Shown: positions 16,481 through 25,896, numbered from the stretch's first letter. The stretch is 44,286 bases of DNA from Syntrophobacter sp. SbD1 (GCA_900290365.1 OMOE01000169.1:1-44286), one strand, 5' to 3'. A program made the numbers and translations. Notes: generated by a model from the letters alone, not told the origin.

Positions 16481-17164
16481 ATGGGAAAAGACGATATTTT
16501 GAGTAGGGCGGCCATTCTCCAAAGAGATCTGGAAACCTATGCAATCATGGCCGGTCTCACTGGTGGTGTTATGGATGTGCCTACTGCACGCCGTATTGCG
16601 GATGCAGCAGAAAAATTCGGAGTCAAAGAGCTCAAAGTCACAGGAGCCCAGCGGCTTGCGCTCATGGGAGTCAGGGAGCAGGACATCGATGGGGCTTACG
16701 AAGCCATGGGAACTAATTATAAGGACTGCGCCGCCCTGTGCCTTCAGTACATCAAAGCCTGTCCTGGAAACACATTCTGCTCCAGGGGCCAGCAAGACAC
16801 CCTTTCCTTTGCATCGAAGGTCCGGGAACGCTTCTATCCTTTTCCCAAAATAAGCGCCAAAGTCAAGATCGGTATTGCCGGCTGCTACAACTCTTGTGTC
16901 GAGCCCGCGATCAAGGATATCGGGATAATAGGGCTGCCAAAGGGCTGGACTGTCATGACCGGAGGGGCAGGAGGCAAGGAACCGATGTTTGCACAAATTA
17001 TCGCCTCAAATTTAGATGATGCTCAGACCCTTGAACTGATGGAACGAATCCTCAAATACTATCGAGCGGCCTCGAGCAGGCATCTGACCAGGAATTTGAG
17101 GCTCGGCGTCATCATGAGCAAAGAAGGCAATGGTCCGCTAATGCGTGCGTGCGGGCTCGAATAG
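16481..17164 (+). CDS. Small siroheme/4Fe-4S sulfite-nitrite reductase-like protein (copy 2)
   Basis: 227 residues, paralogous to the product at 15517. It keeps VTGAQRLALMGVREQD, CPGNTFC (C-x5-C) and AGCYNSC (C-x3-C), so siroheme-4Fe-4S binding is expected. ATG 16481 is preceded by GGAAGG. Compared with copy 1 it has a different C-terminus (RNLRLGVIMSKEGNG). Two complete copies in one operon suggest either a heterodimer or different substrates. It is followed by rubredoxin, a plausible electron donor. Confidence 0.85.
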   Translation: MGKDDILSRAAILQRDLETYAIMAGLTGGVMDVPTARRIADAAEKFGVKELKVTGAQRLALMGVREQDIDGAYEAMGTNYKDCAALCLQYIKACPGNTFCSRGQQDTLSFASKVRERFYPFPKISAKVKIGIAGCYNSCVEPAIKDIGIIGLPKGWTVMTGGAGGKEPMFAQIIASNLDDAQTLELMERILKYYRAASSRHLTRNLRLGVIMSKEGNGPLMRACGLE

Positions 17165-17250
17165 GGAGCGAGAAGCGGAAGCAGGAATTAAGAAATGAAG
17201 CGGGAAGCGCGAAGCAGGAATTACAACTCTCTTTTTCTTCCCGCTCCCAA
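17165..17250 (+). repeat. Purine-rich direct repeats and imperfect inverted repeat
   Basis: GAAGCAGGAATTA occurs twice (about 17177 and 17209). The outer parts GGGAGCGAGAAG (about 17164) and CTTCCCGCTCCC (about 17237-17248) are complementary at 11 of 12 positions, allowing a stem just before the rubredoxin ribosome site. Function is unknown. Confidence 0.5.
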
Positions 17251-17267
17251 TAAAGACAGGAGTGATT

Positions 17268-17411
17268 ATGGCGAAATGGCAATGCTCTGTTTGCGGTTAT
17301 GTCTACGACCCTTCGGCGCCGGAGGCAACGGGTGATTTTGAAGAGCTTCCGGAATCATGGTTTTGCCCAAACTGCGGCGTAGGCAAAGAATTCTTCAACA
17401 AGATCGAATAG
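17268..17411 (+). CDS. Rubredoxin
   Basis: A 47-residue rubredoxin: [16 protein letters not shown], then [10 protein letters not shown]. The CxxCG and CPxCG pairs form the one-iron FeS4 centre. ATG 17268 is preceded by CAGGAG. Length is slightly below the usual 52-54 because the central loop is shorter. It is a small cytoplasmic electron carrier; directly after the two siroheme genes it may supply them, or take electrons from the AOR/Hdr complex. The gene is very short but unmistakable. Confidence 0.95.
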   Translation: MAKWQCSVCGYVYDPSAPEATGDFEELPESWFCPNCGVGKEFFNKIE

Positions 17412-17426
17412 GTTGCGGGGGGATGT

Positions 17427-17639
17427 ATGGACCTGGACAAAAATAAAGAGGTGTGTGGGACTTGCGAGGAATGGTGCGGAAAAAGAGAATGCCTGGAGGG
17501 GGAAGACATCATCCGGGTCGGCGCCTCCGTCAAGGGAAATTGCAGGAAGCGTAATAAACCTAAAACTGCGCAGGGAGGTTGCGATGAGTGGCACAAACTT
17601 GATGGAGAGGGACCAAAGGATCAGCAGAACCCTGAATAG
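17427..17639 (+). CDS. Small Cys-rich hypothetical protein
   Basis: A 70-residue product, MDLDKNKEVCGTCEEWCGKR, continuing with ECLEGEDIIRV, GNCRKR and GGCDEW. Seven or so cysteines in CxxCxxxC-like spacing suggest metal or FeS binding. It lies 15 bp after rubredoxin, with a G-rich stretch upstream as weak ribosome site, and ends 6 bp before the convergent kinase gene. I do not recognise the family. Cys content and operon position argue it is real. Confidence 0.55.
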   Translation: MDLDKNKEVCGTCEEWCGKRECLEGEDIIRVGASVKGNCRKRNKPKTAQGGCDEWHKLDGEGPKDQQNPE

Positions 17640-17645
17640 CCCTTT

Positions 17646-20048
17646 TCAAAGATTATCGGCTGTTGGTTGGGCGAGGCTTGCGGCGCTGATCACCTCATGA
17701 AGGATGCCGATGAGCTTATTGCCGGGAACAGGTTTGATAACGACGCGATCCACTCCGCTCTCATCCAGCCTGTCAGGGTCGAATCGTTTGTCCCACCCTG
17801 TGTAGAGTAAAAACGGGGTCTTTGGAAGGCCCTTTTCCTTAGTGTAGTTCTTGATTTGTTTTCCGAATTCCCATCCGTTCACATCATCCATGCCCAGATC
17901 ACATAAAATCACATCAAAATGCCCCTGTTTGAATGCTACAAGGCCCTCCTGAGCCGTTCGACATGTGATGAGCTCCACTTCACTATCTTCGAAGAACATT
18001 TCCATAGCCTTGAGGATATTGACTTCGTCATCGACCATGAGGAACCTGATTGTTTTTTTCTCCGAGCATGCGGCTTCAGTTACTTCTTCAACAGGCGCCG
18101 CCTCCGCACGCGGCAGGATCACGGTAAAGGTTGTTCCGCTACCGACTTGACTTTCAACACGTATTTCACCCTGATACCGTTTAATAATCCCATAGCTGGA
18201 CGAAAGACCGAGACCGCTGCTTTTGAGGCCCTTTGTCGTAAAGAAGGGTTCGAAAAGCCGCTGCAGATTCTCATCGGAGATGCCGTGCCCGGTGTCGGAC
18301 ATCTTGAGATAGATCGTGTCTTCCACAGGCTCAACCGAGATGTTCAAGGTCCCTCCCTGCGGCATCGCTTCAAGAGCATTTCTTATAAGGTTTACGATAA
18401 CTTCATAGATCTCGGAGGGTTTGCCCATGGCAAAGCATTTATCAGTCTGGACCAGGCGCACGTCATATTTTCTCGAGTCCGGAAGGTCCTTCCAAAGAGG
18501 CTGCGTCAGTTGCACGGCTTCCTTCAAGAGCTCTCCCAAATCGATAGATGTCTCTCTGCTCGCGGAACCGTTTTCTCGAAAATGAGTAAAATCCTTTATA
18601 CGCCTGACCACTTCGGCTGCCCGCTGCGAAGCCTCCTGGATCTTTGCGACCGCTTCGGCAGCGTCCCTCATTTTGCCTGACGCCAATTTGGCGGCGGCCG
18701 CATCCGCAGCTCCAAGGATCATCTGCAGGAGGTTGTTGAAGTTGTGGGCAACGCCGCTGGCCATTTCGCCAACTGCTGAGAGACGCTCGGTCATGACAAG
18801 TGCCTGTTCAAGTTTCTTGCGCATGCTCAGGTCGCGTCCAACACTCAATACAGCAGGTTGTCCTTTGTAGACGATAGGCCTTGCGTGAAATTCAAAGGGA
18901 ATCAGCTCTCCGGAGCGGCGGAGCATTTCCAGCTCAAATTGAACGGTTTCACCGATTCTTACTTTCTCCCCCGAAAGGAACAATTTATCACGCTGGCCGT
19001 CCGCGACCAGGGATTTGACCCTCATGGTCAGAATGCTTTCCCTTGGATACCCCAAATGCTCTACAGCAACATCATTGACTTCAAGGAATTTACCATTGAA
19101 ATCGAGGATGAATACAGGGTCGCTGACGCTTTCAAACAGTTCCTTGTACCTGGAAAACTCCTCGAGCTGCTTTCTCTGCGTGACGTCACGGTGTATCCCC
19201 CGGTAGCCGGTCAGGTTGCCTGAATCGTCAAAGAGCGGGACCCCGCTGGATTCAAGATGAACTATATGGTTGTCGCGATGCCGGCGTCTGCTCTCGTAGA
19301 GCTTGAAAGCGGAGGGGCGCAGCCTGGCGACCGCGAGCACTTTAAGGAGGGCTTCTTTATCTGCTCTGGGCATCCTTTCCCAGATGGGCTTTCCGATCAG
19401 TTCATCGGCGCTGTAGCCCAGGATGTTTTTGGCTCCAACACTGCTATAGGTATATATCCAATCGTGGTTGACCTCCCATATCCAGTCAGGAAGATGGGTG
19501 GCAATGTCGCGGAAGCGCTGTTCGCTCTGAAGAAGCGCATCCCTGGCGCTTTTACGTTCGGTGACATCCCGGGCCAGGACGACCAGGCAGTTTTTGCCCC
19601 GGAACTGGATTGTGGTGCCGGTTACCTCAGCATCGGCGACAGTGCCGTCTTTCATGACAAAGCGGCGGTCAAGGACCCTTATCAGTCCATTCTGCATGAT
19701 CTTCTGAACATTGTTGTCGATGTCGGAAGCACCCGGTTCGAGTATATCGTCGTAATGCAGGGAGAAGAGTTCCTCCCTGGAATATCCGAGCCAGTCGATG
19801 GTAAAAGGGTTGCAGTCCAGAATGCGCCGGGTGTTCTTGTCCAAAACAATGATGGCTTCAGGGGCGTTTTCGAATATTGCCCTAAAGTTGGTTTCAGAAA
19901 CGGTGATCTGTTCAAGCGAACGTTGGAACTCGGCGCTGGCCTCTTTGAGAAGATTCGTCAGGATGTCGATCTTCCGCTCCGAGGAGACCAGCATTTCTTC
20001 GATATCGACAACCTTTCTCCGCGTGCGCTTTTTCATGTTTAATATCAT
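17646..20048 (-). CDS. PAS-containing hybrid sensor histidine kinase with C-terminal receiver
   Basis: About 800 residues. A short coiled-coil start is followed by three PAS/PAC domains (about 50-170, 170-295, 300-415; signatures FRAIFENAPEAI, RDVTERK, HRDVTQRK), a HisKA helix pair with phospho-acceptor His in GVAHNFNNLLQ (about 433), a HATPase domain (NALEAMPQGG, DTGHGIS, GLGLSSSYGI) and a receiver with Asp in ILCDLGMDD (about 717). No membrane segment is seen, so it senses a cytoplasmic signal. Its ATG overlaps the stop of the FIST gene (ATGA), so FIST is the probable signal-input partner. An internal ATG at 20036 is an alternative start. Confidence 0.92.
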   Translation of the reverse strand: MILNMKKRTRRKVVDIEEMLVSSERKIDILTNLLKEASAEFQRSLEQITVSETNFRAIFENAPEAIIVLDKNTRRILDCNPFTIDWLGYSREELFSLHYDDILEPGASDIDNNVQKIMQNGLIRVLDRRFVMKDGTVADAEVTGTTIQFRGKNCLVVLARDVTERKSARDALLQSEQRFRDIATHLPDWIWEVNHDWIYTYSSVGAKNILGYSADELIGKPIWERMPRADKEALLKVLAVARLRPSAFKLYESRRRHRDNHIVHLESSGVPLFDDSGNLTGYRGIHRDVTQRKQLEEFSRYKELFESVSDPVFILDFNGKFLEVNDVAVEHLGYPRESILTMRVKSLVADGQRDKLFLSGEKVRIGETVQFELEMLRRSGELIPFEFHARPIVYKGQPAVLSVGRDLSMRKKLEQALVMTERLSAVGEMASGVAHNFNNLLQMILGAADAAAAKLASGKMRDAAEAVAKIQEASQRAAEVVRRIKDFTHFRENGSASRETSIDLGELLKEAVQLTQPLWKDLPDSRKYDVRLVQTDKCFAMGKPSEIYEVIVNLIRNALEAMPQGGTLNISVEPVEDTIYLKMSDTGHGISDENLQRLFEPFFTTKGLKSSGLGLSSSYGIIKRYQGEIRVESQVGSGTTFTVILPRAEAAPVEEVTEAACSEKKTIRFLMVDDEVNILKAMEMFFEDSEVELITCRTAQEGLVAFKQGHFDVILCDLGMDDVNGWEFGKQIKNYTKEKGLPKTPFLLYTGWDKRFDPDRLDESGVDRVVIKPVPGNKLIGILHEVISAASLAQPTADNL

Positions 20049-21211
20049 TGAAATCCAAGAATCGATACGGTAGCTGTTTCATTATGGAGCAGACTGGGTC
20101 CGCCGCGTCTGGTGCGGCAGAACTCTCCGTAAGAGTAGAACCCGAGGAGCGGCACGCCGGCGCCTGCCTCCTGGCGAACCACTTCCACCTCTTCGGCTGT
20201 GCGTCTGCCAAGGACAATTCTGCGCGCCATGCACGAAAAGAAGAAAACGATAGCAGGATCGCAATTACCAAGATCGAGCATGGCCAACCTGACGGCCTTT
20301 TCGGCAGCTTCCAGCGTACATTTGGCGTCACCACAGGTGAGGCGGACCATGGAATCTTCGGGAATCTCGCCGGCGAAACTTATGGACCCATTTTCGCGGC
20401 TCACTGAAACGGAGGCCCTCAAAACCATGTTGTAATCAGGGTCGTCGAGAAGACACGAACCATCCATCAGGCCCAGCGGATACTCGATGCCTACCATCGG
20501 AAGGTTTTCCACGTGCTTTCCGAAAAACCGCTTATAGACCTCCAGAGCAGGCTGGCCGTCAAGCTCGTAGAGGACATGCCCGGATGATCGTGTCACCCGC
20601 CTGGCGATACCAATGGGAGACCATCCGCTTTGAACGCCTGTGCCAACTTTGAAGTCACCGGAAAATCCTATAGCTACGACTGAGTCCGACAGAAGCTCCG
20701 GACCGCAAAACTGCCAGGTGCGCTGAAACTTGTCTCCGTCCGCTGCTGCTCCGCCGCAAATGGGGATCTGCTCTCCCATCCATGACATCATTCCACGAAG
20801 AATGGCGCAACCGTTCCCGGTCAAGCCGTCGGAGAAAATCTGAACATATCGCACCGAGTCCGGCAGTTGCTGTGCGAGATTTCTGCCGGCCGCTTCGGAG
20901 TCAAGACCAAGACCGTTTACCGAGGCAATATGGAAATCGATCCTGTCGGTAACTATTCCTCCCAGCACAGCGGAGCCGCCACTAAAGCCGGTACTGGAGA
21001 TCTCCCCGTGGGTCGTGCACCCGATGAGCACATCTGTGCCGACCGTTTCGGCAACGCCTGCAAGCAGTTCCTGAAGTCCCTTTCCCGGAGATGAGAACAG
21101 CCACGCTGCACGGGGCCTGTCCCCAAGAGTCTCTGTAAGGCTCCTGCCCATTCGGCGGCCCATCTCAACGGAGAATTTATCTTTGACGGCAACCGTTTTA
21201 GCTTTGAACAT
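20045..21211 (-). CDS. FIST-domain signal-sensing protein
   Basis: A 388-residue cytoplasmic FIST N plus FIST C protein. Visible landmarks are IGCTTHGEISSTGF, VQIFSDGLTGNG, ICGGAAADG, YELDGQPALEVYKRFFG and the C-terminal LLGFYSYGEFCR. FIST proteins are predicted small-ligand sensors (possibly amino acids) often coupled to kinases or chemotaxis proteins. The gene overlaps the following PAS kinase by four bases, which strongly suggests a joint sensing unit. It lies 139 bp after larC on the same strand. Confidence 0.9.
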   Translation of the reverse strand: MFKAKTVAVKDKFSVEMGRRMGRSLTETLGDRPRAAWLFSSPGKGLQELLAGVAETVGTDVLIGCTTHGEISSTGFSGGSAVLGGIVTDRIDFHIASVNGLGLDSEAAGRNLAQQLPDSVRYVQIFSDGLTGNGCAILRGMMSWMGEQIPICGGAAADGDKFQRTWQFCGPELLSDSVVAIGFSGDFKVGTGVQSGWSPIGIARRVTRSSGHVLYELDGQPALEVYKRFFGKHVENLPMVGIEYPLGLMDGSCLLDDPDYNMVLRASVSVSRENGSISFAGEIPEDSMVRLTCGDAKCTLEAAEKAVRLAMLDLGNCDPAIVFFFSCMARRIVLGRRTAEEVEVVRQEAGAGVPLLGFYSYGEFCRTRRGGPSLLHNETATVSILGFQ

Positions 21212-21350
21212 GAGGTGTTTCTCCTGCCAGCCTTAAACCCCAAATGGATCAGATTAGCACCACAACTTGTAATTCGAAACGACCCTCCGGGACGATCTCA
21301 TCATAAACGCAAGAAAAAACTAACTTAGCCTGCGCCGGTACTTGAAAGTG

Positions 21351-22556
21351 CTAGGCACTGACTGCCAAGGCGGCAGCTTTAGCTGCATCCATCACTTCCT
21401 TAAGGGAAATCTTTTTTTCCAGGGTGACACGCTTGCAGTCTTCATATTCCGGCGAAATATTGGTAATGCCGTTGTTTATTTCGGCCACTTTGCATTTTAT
21501 GGGTCCATATTGCGTCTGAACTTCACGGATTGTCCTGCGGGCTTTGAGCCGGTTTTCCACTCTCCACCTGAGTCCAATTGTAGTGGTTTCGCGAAGAAGG
21601 AAGTCAGCGAAGCGTTCTATAAGATGGGGCTGACAAGTTACGGTTACGAGTGTTCCAGGGCGGTTCTTTTTCATCTGGACCGCGCTCAGGAAGACGTCCA
21701 AAGCCCCCATCTCCAGCATTTTACCTATGAGATAGTCATACATCTGGGGGTTCATGTCGTCTATATTGGTTTCAAGGACGGCTATTTGCTCCTTTTCGAA
21801 ACCCCGCAGTTCATCTCCTGCTTCACCTATCATGATGCGGAGCAAATTGGGGATGTCGGGCTCAGACGTTCCGGCCCCATACCCTATTTGTTCCATGGTC
21901 ATCGCCGGCATAGGTCCGAAACCGGAAGAAATCGTCGTAAGTATTGCCGCTCCAGTAGGTGTAAGCAGTTCGCCCGCGACGCCTGTTGAATAGAACGGCT
22001 TGCCCTTGATCAACTCAGCGGTGGCGGGGGCCGGTACGGGCAATATCCCATGGGCGCACTTCACAGTCCCGGTCCCAACATGCAAAGGCGAGCAGTAAAC
22101 CCTCTCGATATCCAGGGCTGCGAGCCCGGATACGCCGCCCACCACATCGATGATCGCATCCATAGCGCCTACCTCGTGGAAATGGATGAGATCGATGGTC
22201 GTTTGATGGACCTTGGCTTCTGCTTCAGCCAGCCGTCTGAAAATTTTCAGACTTTTTTGCTTAACCGCATCATCGAGGCTGCTCGTTCCGATGATCTCCT
22301 CGATATCATGCAGGTTCCGATGATGATGATGATGATGACCGTGGTGGTCATCGTGGTGGTCATCGAGGGTTATAACCGCCTGACTTCCACCGATACCTTT
22401 CTTGATCACCTTTTCCACATTCACCTCGTAATGGGAAAGATGGAGTTTTGCCAGTTCTTCTCTGAGCCGTTCAACACTCAATCCCGCGTCCATGAGGGCA
22501 CCCAGGATCATATCTCCGCTGGCCCCCGAGAAACAGTCGAAATAAGCGATTCTCAT
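21351..22556 (-). CDS. larC: LarC, nickel-insertion enzyme for the nickel-pincer nucleotide cofactor
   Basis: A 401-residue, single-frame LarC (MRIAYFDCFSGASGDMILGA). LarC is the CTP-dependent cyclometallase that inserts Ni into the pincer cofactor used by lactate racemase and other racemases/epimerases. A very His-rich loop, HHDDHHGHHHHHHR (about 67-80), probably binds nickel. The C-terminal part (NIDDMNPQMYDYL, MKKNRPGTLVTV, IGLRWRVENR) is complete. In Lactobacillus plantarum larC is split by a programmed frameshift; here it is continuous. TAGGAG precedes the ATG. larA is not in the window, so the client enzyme is unknown. Confidence 0.95.
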   Translation of the reverse strand: MRIAYFDCFSGASGDMILGALMDAGLSVERLREELAKLHLSHYEVNVEKVIKKGIGGSQAVITLDDHHDDHHGHHHHHHRNLHDIEEIIGTSSLDDAVKQKSLKIFRRLAEAEAKVHQTTIDLIHFHEVGAMDAIIDVVGGVSGLAALDIERVYCSPLHVGTGTVKCAHGILPVPAPATAELIKGKPFYSTGVAGELLTPTGAAILTTISSGFGPMPAMTMEQIGYGAGTSEPDIPNLLRIMIGEAGDELRGFEKEQIAVLETNIDDMNPQMYDYLIGKMLEMGALDVFLSAVQMKKNRPGTLVTVTCQPHLIERFADFLLRETTTIGLRWRVENRLKARRTIREVQTQYGPIKCKVAEINNGITNISPEYEDCKRVTLEKKISLKEVMDAAKAAALAVSA

Positions 22557-22628
22557 TTATTTTCTCCTACCGGATGCATGAAACCTCCATTCGCCGCCGT
22601 GAAAGGCAGCGTTGCCAACGAGCCCTTC

Positions 22629-23447
22629 TCACCGCCTGCACGCTATTGAAACTTTGGGTGTGCACCCGGTCTCTTCAAGGGTTGGTTCCGCATTCGCGTT
22701 CTTTAAAGCCATTTTATTTATGAGCGCGGCCTGATACCCGGCGCCGAAACCATTATCGATATTGACCACGGACACTCCGGATGCGCAACTGTTGAGCATA
22801 CTCAGCAGTGCCGCCACGCCTCCGAAGCTTGCGCCATAACCAACGCTGGTGGGCACTCCAATAACAGGACATGAAACCAGCCCCCCAACCACACTGGCCA
22901 ATGCCCCTTCCATACCCGCAACGACCACCGCCACATTGGCTTCAAACAAATCCTCACAGACATTTAGAAGACGGTGAATTCCGGCAACACCAACATCGTA
23001 GATCCGCTTGACCCGGTTGCCGAGCACCTCGGCTGTGACAGCAGCTTCTTCGGCCACAGGCATGTCTGATGTGCCCGCACTCACCACGGCGATATCCCCT
23101 ATCTTCTCAACGGGTTCAGGACGAATCACCACGATTCTGGCCATCTCGAAGTATTCACACTCAGCCACATCACGAACGGCTTCATAGACTTCGCGTCCAG
23201 CTCGAGTGGCCAGGACATTCGCATGGTTTTGTGAAATCCGCTGCACGATGCCCTGAATTTGGGCGATAGTCTTGCCTTGGCAGAATATGACTTCCGAGAC
23301 TCCCGTGCGCACACACCTGTGGTTATCGATTTTGGCGTAACCCAAATCTTCATACGGGAGTTTTTTCAACTGGAGCATGGCCGCGTCCAGATTCATTCGT
23401 CCGTTCTGAACCATCTCCAGCAGGCCCCTGAGATGCTTGTGATCCAT
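22629..23447 (-). CDS. larB: LarB, pyridinium-3,5-biscarboxylic acid mononucleotide synthase
   Basis: A 272-residue LarB, which carboxylates and hydrolyses nicotinate adenine dinucleotide to start nickel-pincer cofactor synthesis. It contains the PurE-like C-terminal domain (AVVSAGTSDMPVAEEAA, GVAGIHRLL, AGMEGALASVVGGLV, PTSVGYGASFGG, NIDNGFGAG). GGAAAGG precedes the ATG. It lies 58 bp after larE and 72 bp before larC. Confidence 0.95.
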   Translation of the reverse strand: MDHKHLRGLLEMVQNGRMNLDAAMLQLKKLPYEDLGYAKIDNHRCVRTGVSEVIFCQGKTIAQIQGIVQRISQNHANVLATRAGREVYEAVRDVAECEYFEMARIVVIRPEPVEKIGDIAVVSAGTSDMPVAEEAAVTAEVLGNRVKRIYDVGVAGIHRLLNVCEDLFEANVAVVVAGMEGALASVVGGLVSCPVIGVPTSVGYGASFGGVAALLSMLNSCASGVSVVNIDNGFGAGYQAALINKMALKNANAEPTLEETGCTPKVSIACRR

Positions 23448-23505
23448 TTTTACACCTTTCCATTTCGTGCCTTATGTTCGTTGTTGTGATCTGCAGGCCC
23501 CGTTC

Positions 23506-24323
23506 CTAGTTGTGCGCGCTGTTGAGGCTGCCCATGCGGTATCCTTCCAGGTCTATCGTCACGAACTTGAATCCGAGATTTTTAAGAAAAGTGACAACGT
23601 GCCGGCGGGTCTCGCTTTCAAGCAGGTTTGACAGGTCTTCTTCGGCCACCTCGATGCGAGCGGTATCGCCGTAATGCCTCACACGTACCTGCCTGCTGAT
23701 TGACATCGAGCGTATCAGGTCTTCGGCTGCATCGACCTGGCCGAGTTTTGCGGCAGTGATCGGACTTCCATACGGAATGCGCGTTGCCAGACATGCGTAC
23801 GGGGGCTTATCCCAAGTGTTAAGCCAAAGGTCCCTGGACAGGACCCTGATGTCCGCTTTGCAGAGCCCTGCCTCGAGAAGTGGGCTTCTAACGCCGAGTT
23901 CAAGGACTGCTTTCATGCCCGGCCGGTAATCCGATTGGTCGTCAACATTGGAACCGTCTGCCACCCAGGGTCGCCTGCAAGGGCGACAATAGCTGAAAAA
24001 CGGCTTCTCTTGCAGAGGTAGCATCTGTCCACGGGGTTTGTTACAAACTCGGGCGATTTCATTTCTTCCGATTCAATGATGAGGTGCCGGATGCCGAACT
24101 CCCCAGCGAACTTCCTGGCGTCGTCCATCTCGTGCCGAGGCGAAGTTGCCGATTCGGCGGTCACCGCCAAAACCTTGTCTCCAAGCACCATCTGAGCAAT
24201 CCGTAGAAGCAGAGTGCTGTCGACTCCTCCGGAGAAAGCGACAATCACGCTCTGCATACGCACCAGGATCTCCTTGAGTCGGGAGTACTTGCAGGCTATG
24301 GACCTGTCATCGCAAGCCGTCAT
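23506..24323 (-). pseudogene. larE: LarE, sulfur transferase for the nickel-pincer cofactor, with a frameshift
   Basis: The gene starts at ATG 24323 (GGAGG 7 bases upstream), overlapping the stop of the mftF-like glycosyltransferase (ATGA). The first frame gives the PP-loop SGGVDSTLLLRIA, then FGIRHLIIESEE and RCYLCKRSRF. After GDPGW the conserved sequence continues in another frame with WVADGSN, DYRPGMKAVLELGVRSPLLEAGL, KADIRVLSR and ACLATRIPYGSP (including the Cys equivalent to the sulfur-donating Cys). The shift lies near 23966-23976 and equals one missing base. LarE converts the two carboxylates of the precursor to thiocarboxylates. Apart from the shift the gene is complete, so either recent decay or a sequencing error is likely. 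Confidence 0.9.
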
Positions 24324-25891
24324 GGATGCTGCCTCCACACGGAGAAAACGGAAGAAAAATGGCGGAGAATGGAGGACTGAGCGCCTAATGTGGAAACTCT
24401 TTCCTTCTTTGTTCTCCGGGCTCCGAAACGAAGATGATAGCATCTGAAACTTCGAACTTTCAGACAACCCGAGAAAACCCCGGCTTGATAGAAGCTTTGT
24501 TCCATGAGAAAGAAAAACATAAAGACAGGGAACGGCAGACGAGGGCGGGTGCTGAAAAATTCCACAGTCAAAGGAAAAAGCACTACGGCCACCAATAGCC
24601 GGCAGGCAGGTGGAAAGATAAGCATCAGCGGCAGGACGAGCAGGAAATAATACCTCACGAAGTGCAGGCTAAGATGATAAGCCATGGCATAGCAATTCTT
24701 GAAGGTGGCCCGGACGACATCCCCGAACGCCAGGGAAACGTTCGTCTTCTTCCTGATTGCGGCCCTGTTCTCAAAGGCCCATCCGATTACAATCAAGCAG
24801 GAGAAAAAAGAAAAGAGAAAGGGCCTGGTTATCAGTCCAAGACAACAGGAGAGGCAAAAAAGCAGAGCAGCGGGGTGGGAAGGGAACCGTTTCGAAACTT
24901 CCCTGTGTCCGGCATATAAAACCGGCTCGGACGTCCCATAGTCAAAACGTCGTTTGAAAGCGGACGGGAACCGGTTCCGATGTTTGTGGTCGACCCTTCC
25001 TTCGGGGACATAGATAAGGCGGTGATTTTGTTTCTTCAGCTTCCAGCAAAGATCGACATCCTCACCCACACGCAAAGATTCGTCGAGCCCCCCCGCCTCC
25101 AGGTAGGCTTTTTTCCTTACCAGCATGTTGCAGGTGGGGACATAGAAATCGGAGTTCGAATCGTTGCAGATAATTGTGTGTTTCCCCATACTTAAAGGAG
25201 ACTTGGCATCTTCATAACGGTCGAGCCAGGTTTTGCGAAAATGTGAGGCGACATATCCGCCCACCAGGGCGATGCGAGGGTCCTGAAAATATGGCGTGAG
25301 TTGTTCAAGCCACTTCACATCCGCTGTGCAGTCACTGTCTATGAAGGCCAGCACCTCGCCCGCAGCAATCGAAACGCCGACATTTCGGGCTGCCGACTGG
25401 CCCAGATTCCGTCTATTAGCAACGAATTTTATCCTATTCCCATATGCCCGCACCACATCGGCGGTGGAGTCATCCGAAGCATCATCTACGACGATTATCT
25501 CCCGCAGGGACACCGGGTAGTTCAGGCGTAGAAGGGATTCGAGACATTGGGCAACTTCATCGGCGCGGTTATATACCGGCACGATGATGCTGACAAAGGG
25601 CGGAGCTATTGCGGGGTCGGGCGCCCACTGCAGAATATGCGCCGCGCACATGGAATCGAGGAATGATAGTGTAGGCTTCGTACGGTTATCAAAGCCACAT
25701 GTTTTAAAATCTTCATAAGAATAACCGGTTCGGCATCGGTTAAGAATTTCAAAAGCGGTTTGATTTACCCGCATTGCCCTCAGCGGAGACAACTGGAGGA
25801 TAACGCCTCCCTCTTCATCATCGATCAGACGGACTTCAGGGGCCAACTTGAAATTACCGGTGGGAATTGTATCGGTCATCCATCCGTCCAT
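24320..25891 (-). CDS. mftF: Mycofactocin-system glycosyltransferase (MftF-like)
   Basis: About 523 residues. The first ~100 residues are a MftF-type N-terminal region (LAPEVRLIDDEEGGVILQ, LSPLRAMRVNQ) that resembles a PqqD-like binding segment. A GT2 domain follows (VSIIVPVYNRADEV, EIIVVDDASDDSTADVV, NLGQSAARNVG, FIDSDCTAD, GEDVDLCWKLK). Several hydrophobic helices at the C-terminal side (about 335-475) suggest membrane attachment. MftF adds beta-1,4-glucose chains to mycofactocin. It follows mftC and its stop overlaps larE. An ATG at 25879 is an alternative start. Confidence 0.88.
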   Translation of the reverse strand: MDGWMTDTIPTGNFKLAPEVRLIDDEEGGVILQLSPLRAMRVNQTAFEILNRCRTGYSYEDFKTCGFDNRTKPTLSFLDSMCAAHILQWAPDPAIAPPFVSIIVPVYNRADEVAQCLESLLRLNYPVSLREIIVVDDASDDSTADVVRAYGNRIKFVANRRNLGQSAARNVGVSIAAGEVLAFIDSDCTADVKWLEQLTPYFQDPRIALVGGYVASHFRKTWLDRYEDAKSPLSMGKHTIICNDSNSDFYVPTCNMLVRKKAYLEAGGLDESLRVGEDVDLCWKLKKQNHRLIYVPEGRVDHKHRNRFPSAFKRRFDYGTSEPVLYAGHREVSKRFPSHPAALLFCLSCCLGLITRPFLFSFFSCLIVIGWAFENRAAIRKKTNVSLAFGDVVRATFKNCYAMAYHLSLHFVRYYFLLVLPLMLIFPPACRLLVAVVLFPLTVEFFSTRPRLPFPVFMFFFLMEQSFYQAGVFSGCLKVRSFRCYHLRFGARRTKKERVSTLGAQSSILRHFSSVFSVWRQHP

Positions 25892-25896
25892 CAAAG

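Noticed and set aside
22317..22375. Possible simple-sequence repeat (GATGAT/GGTGGTCATC)
   Set aside because: It encodes the His-rich loop of LarC, which is common in LarC proteins, so it is explained by coding.
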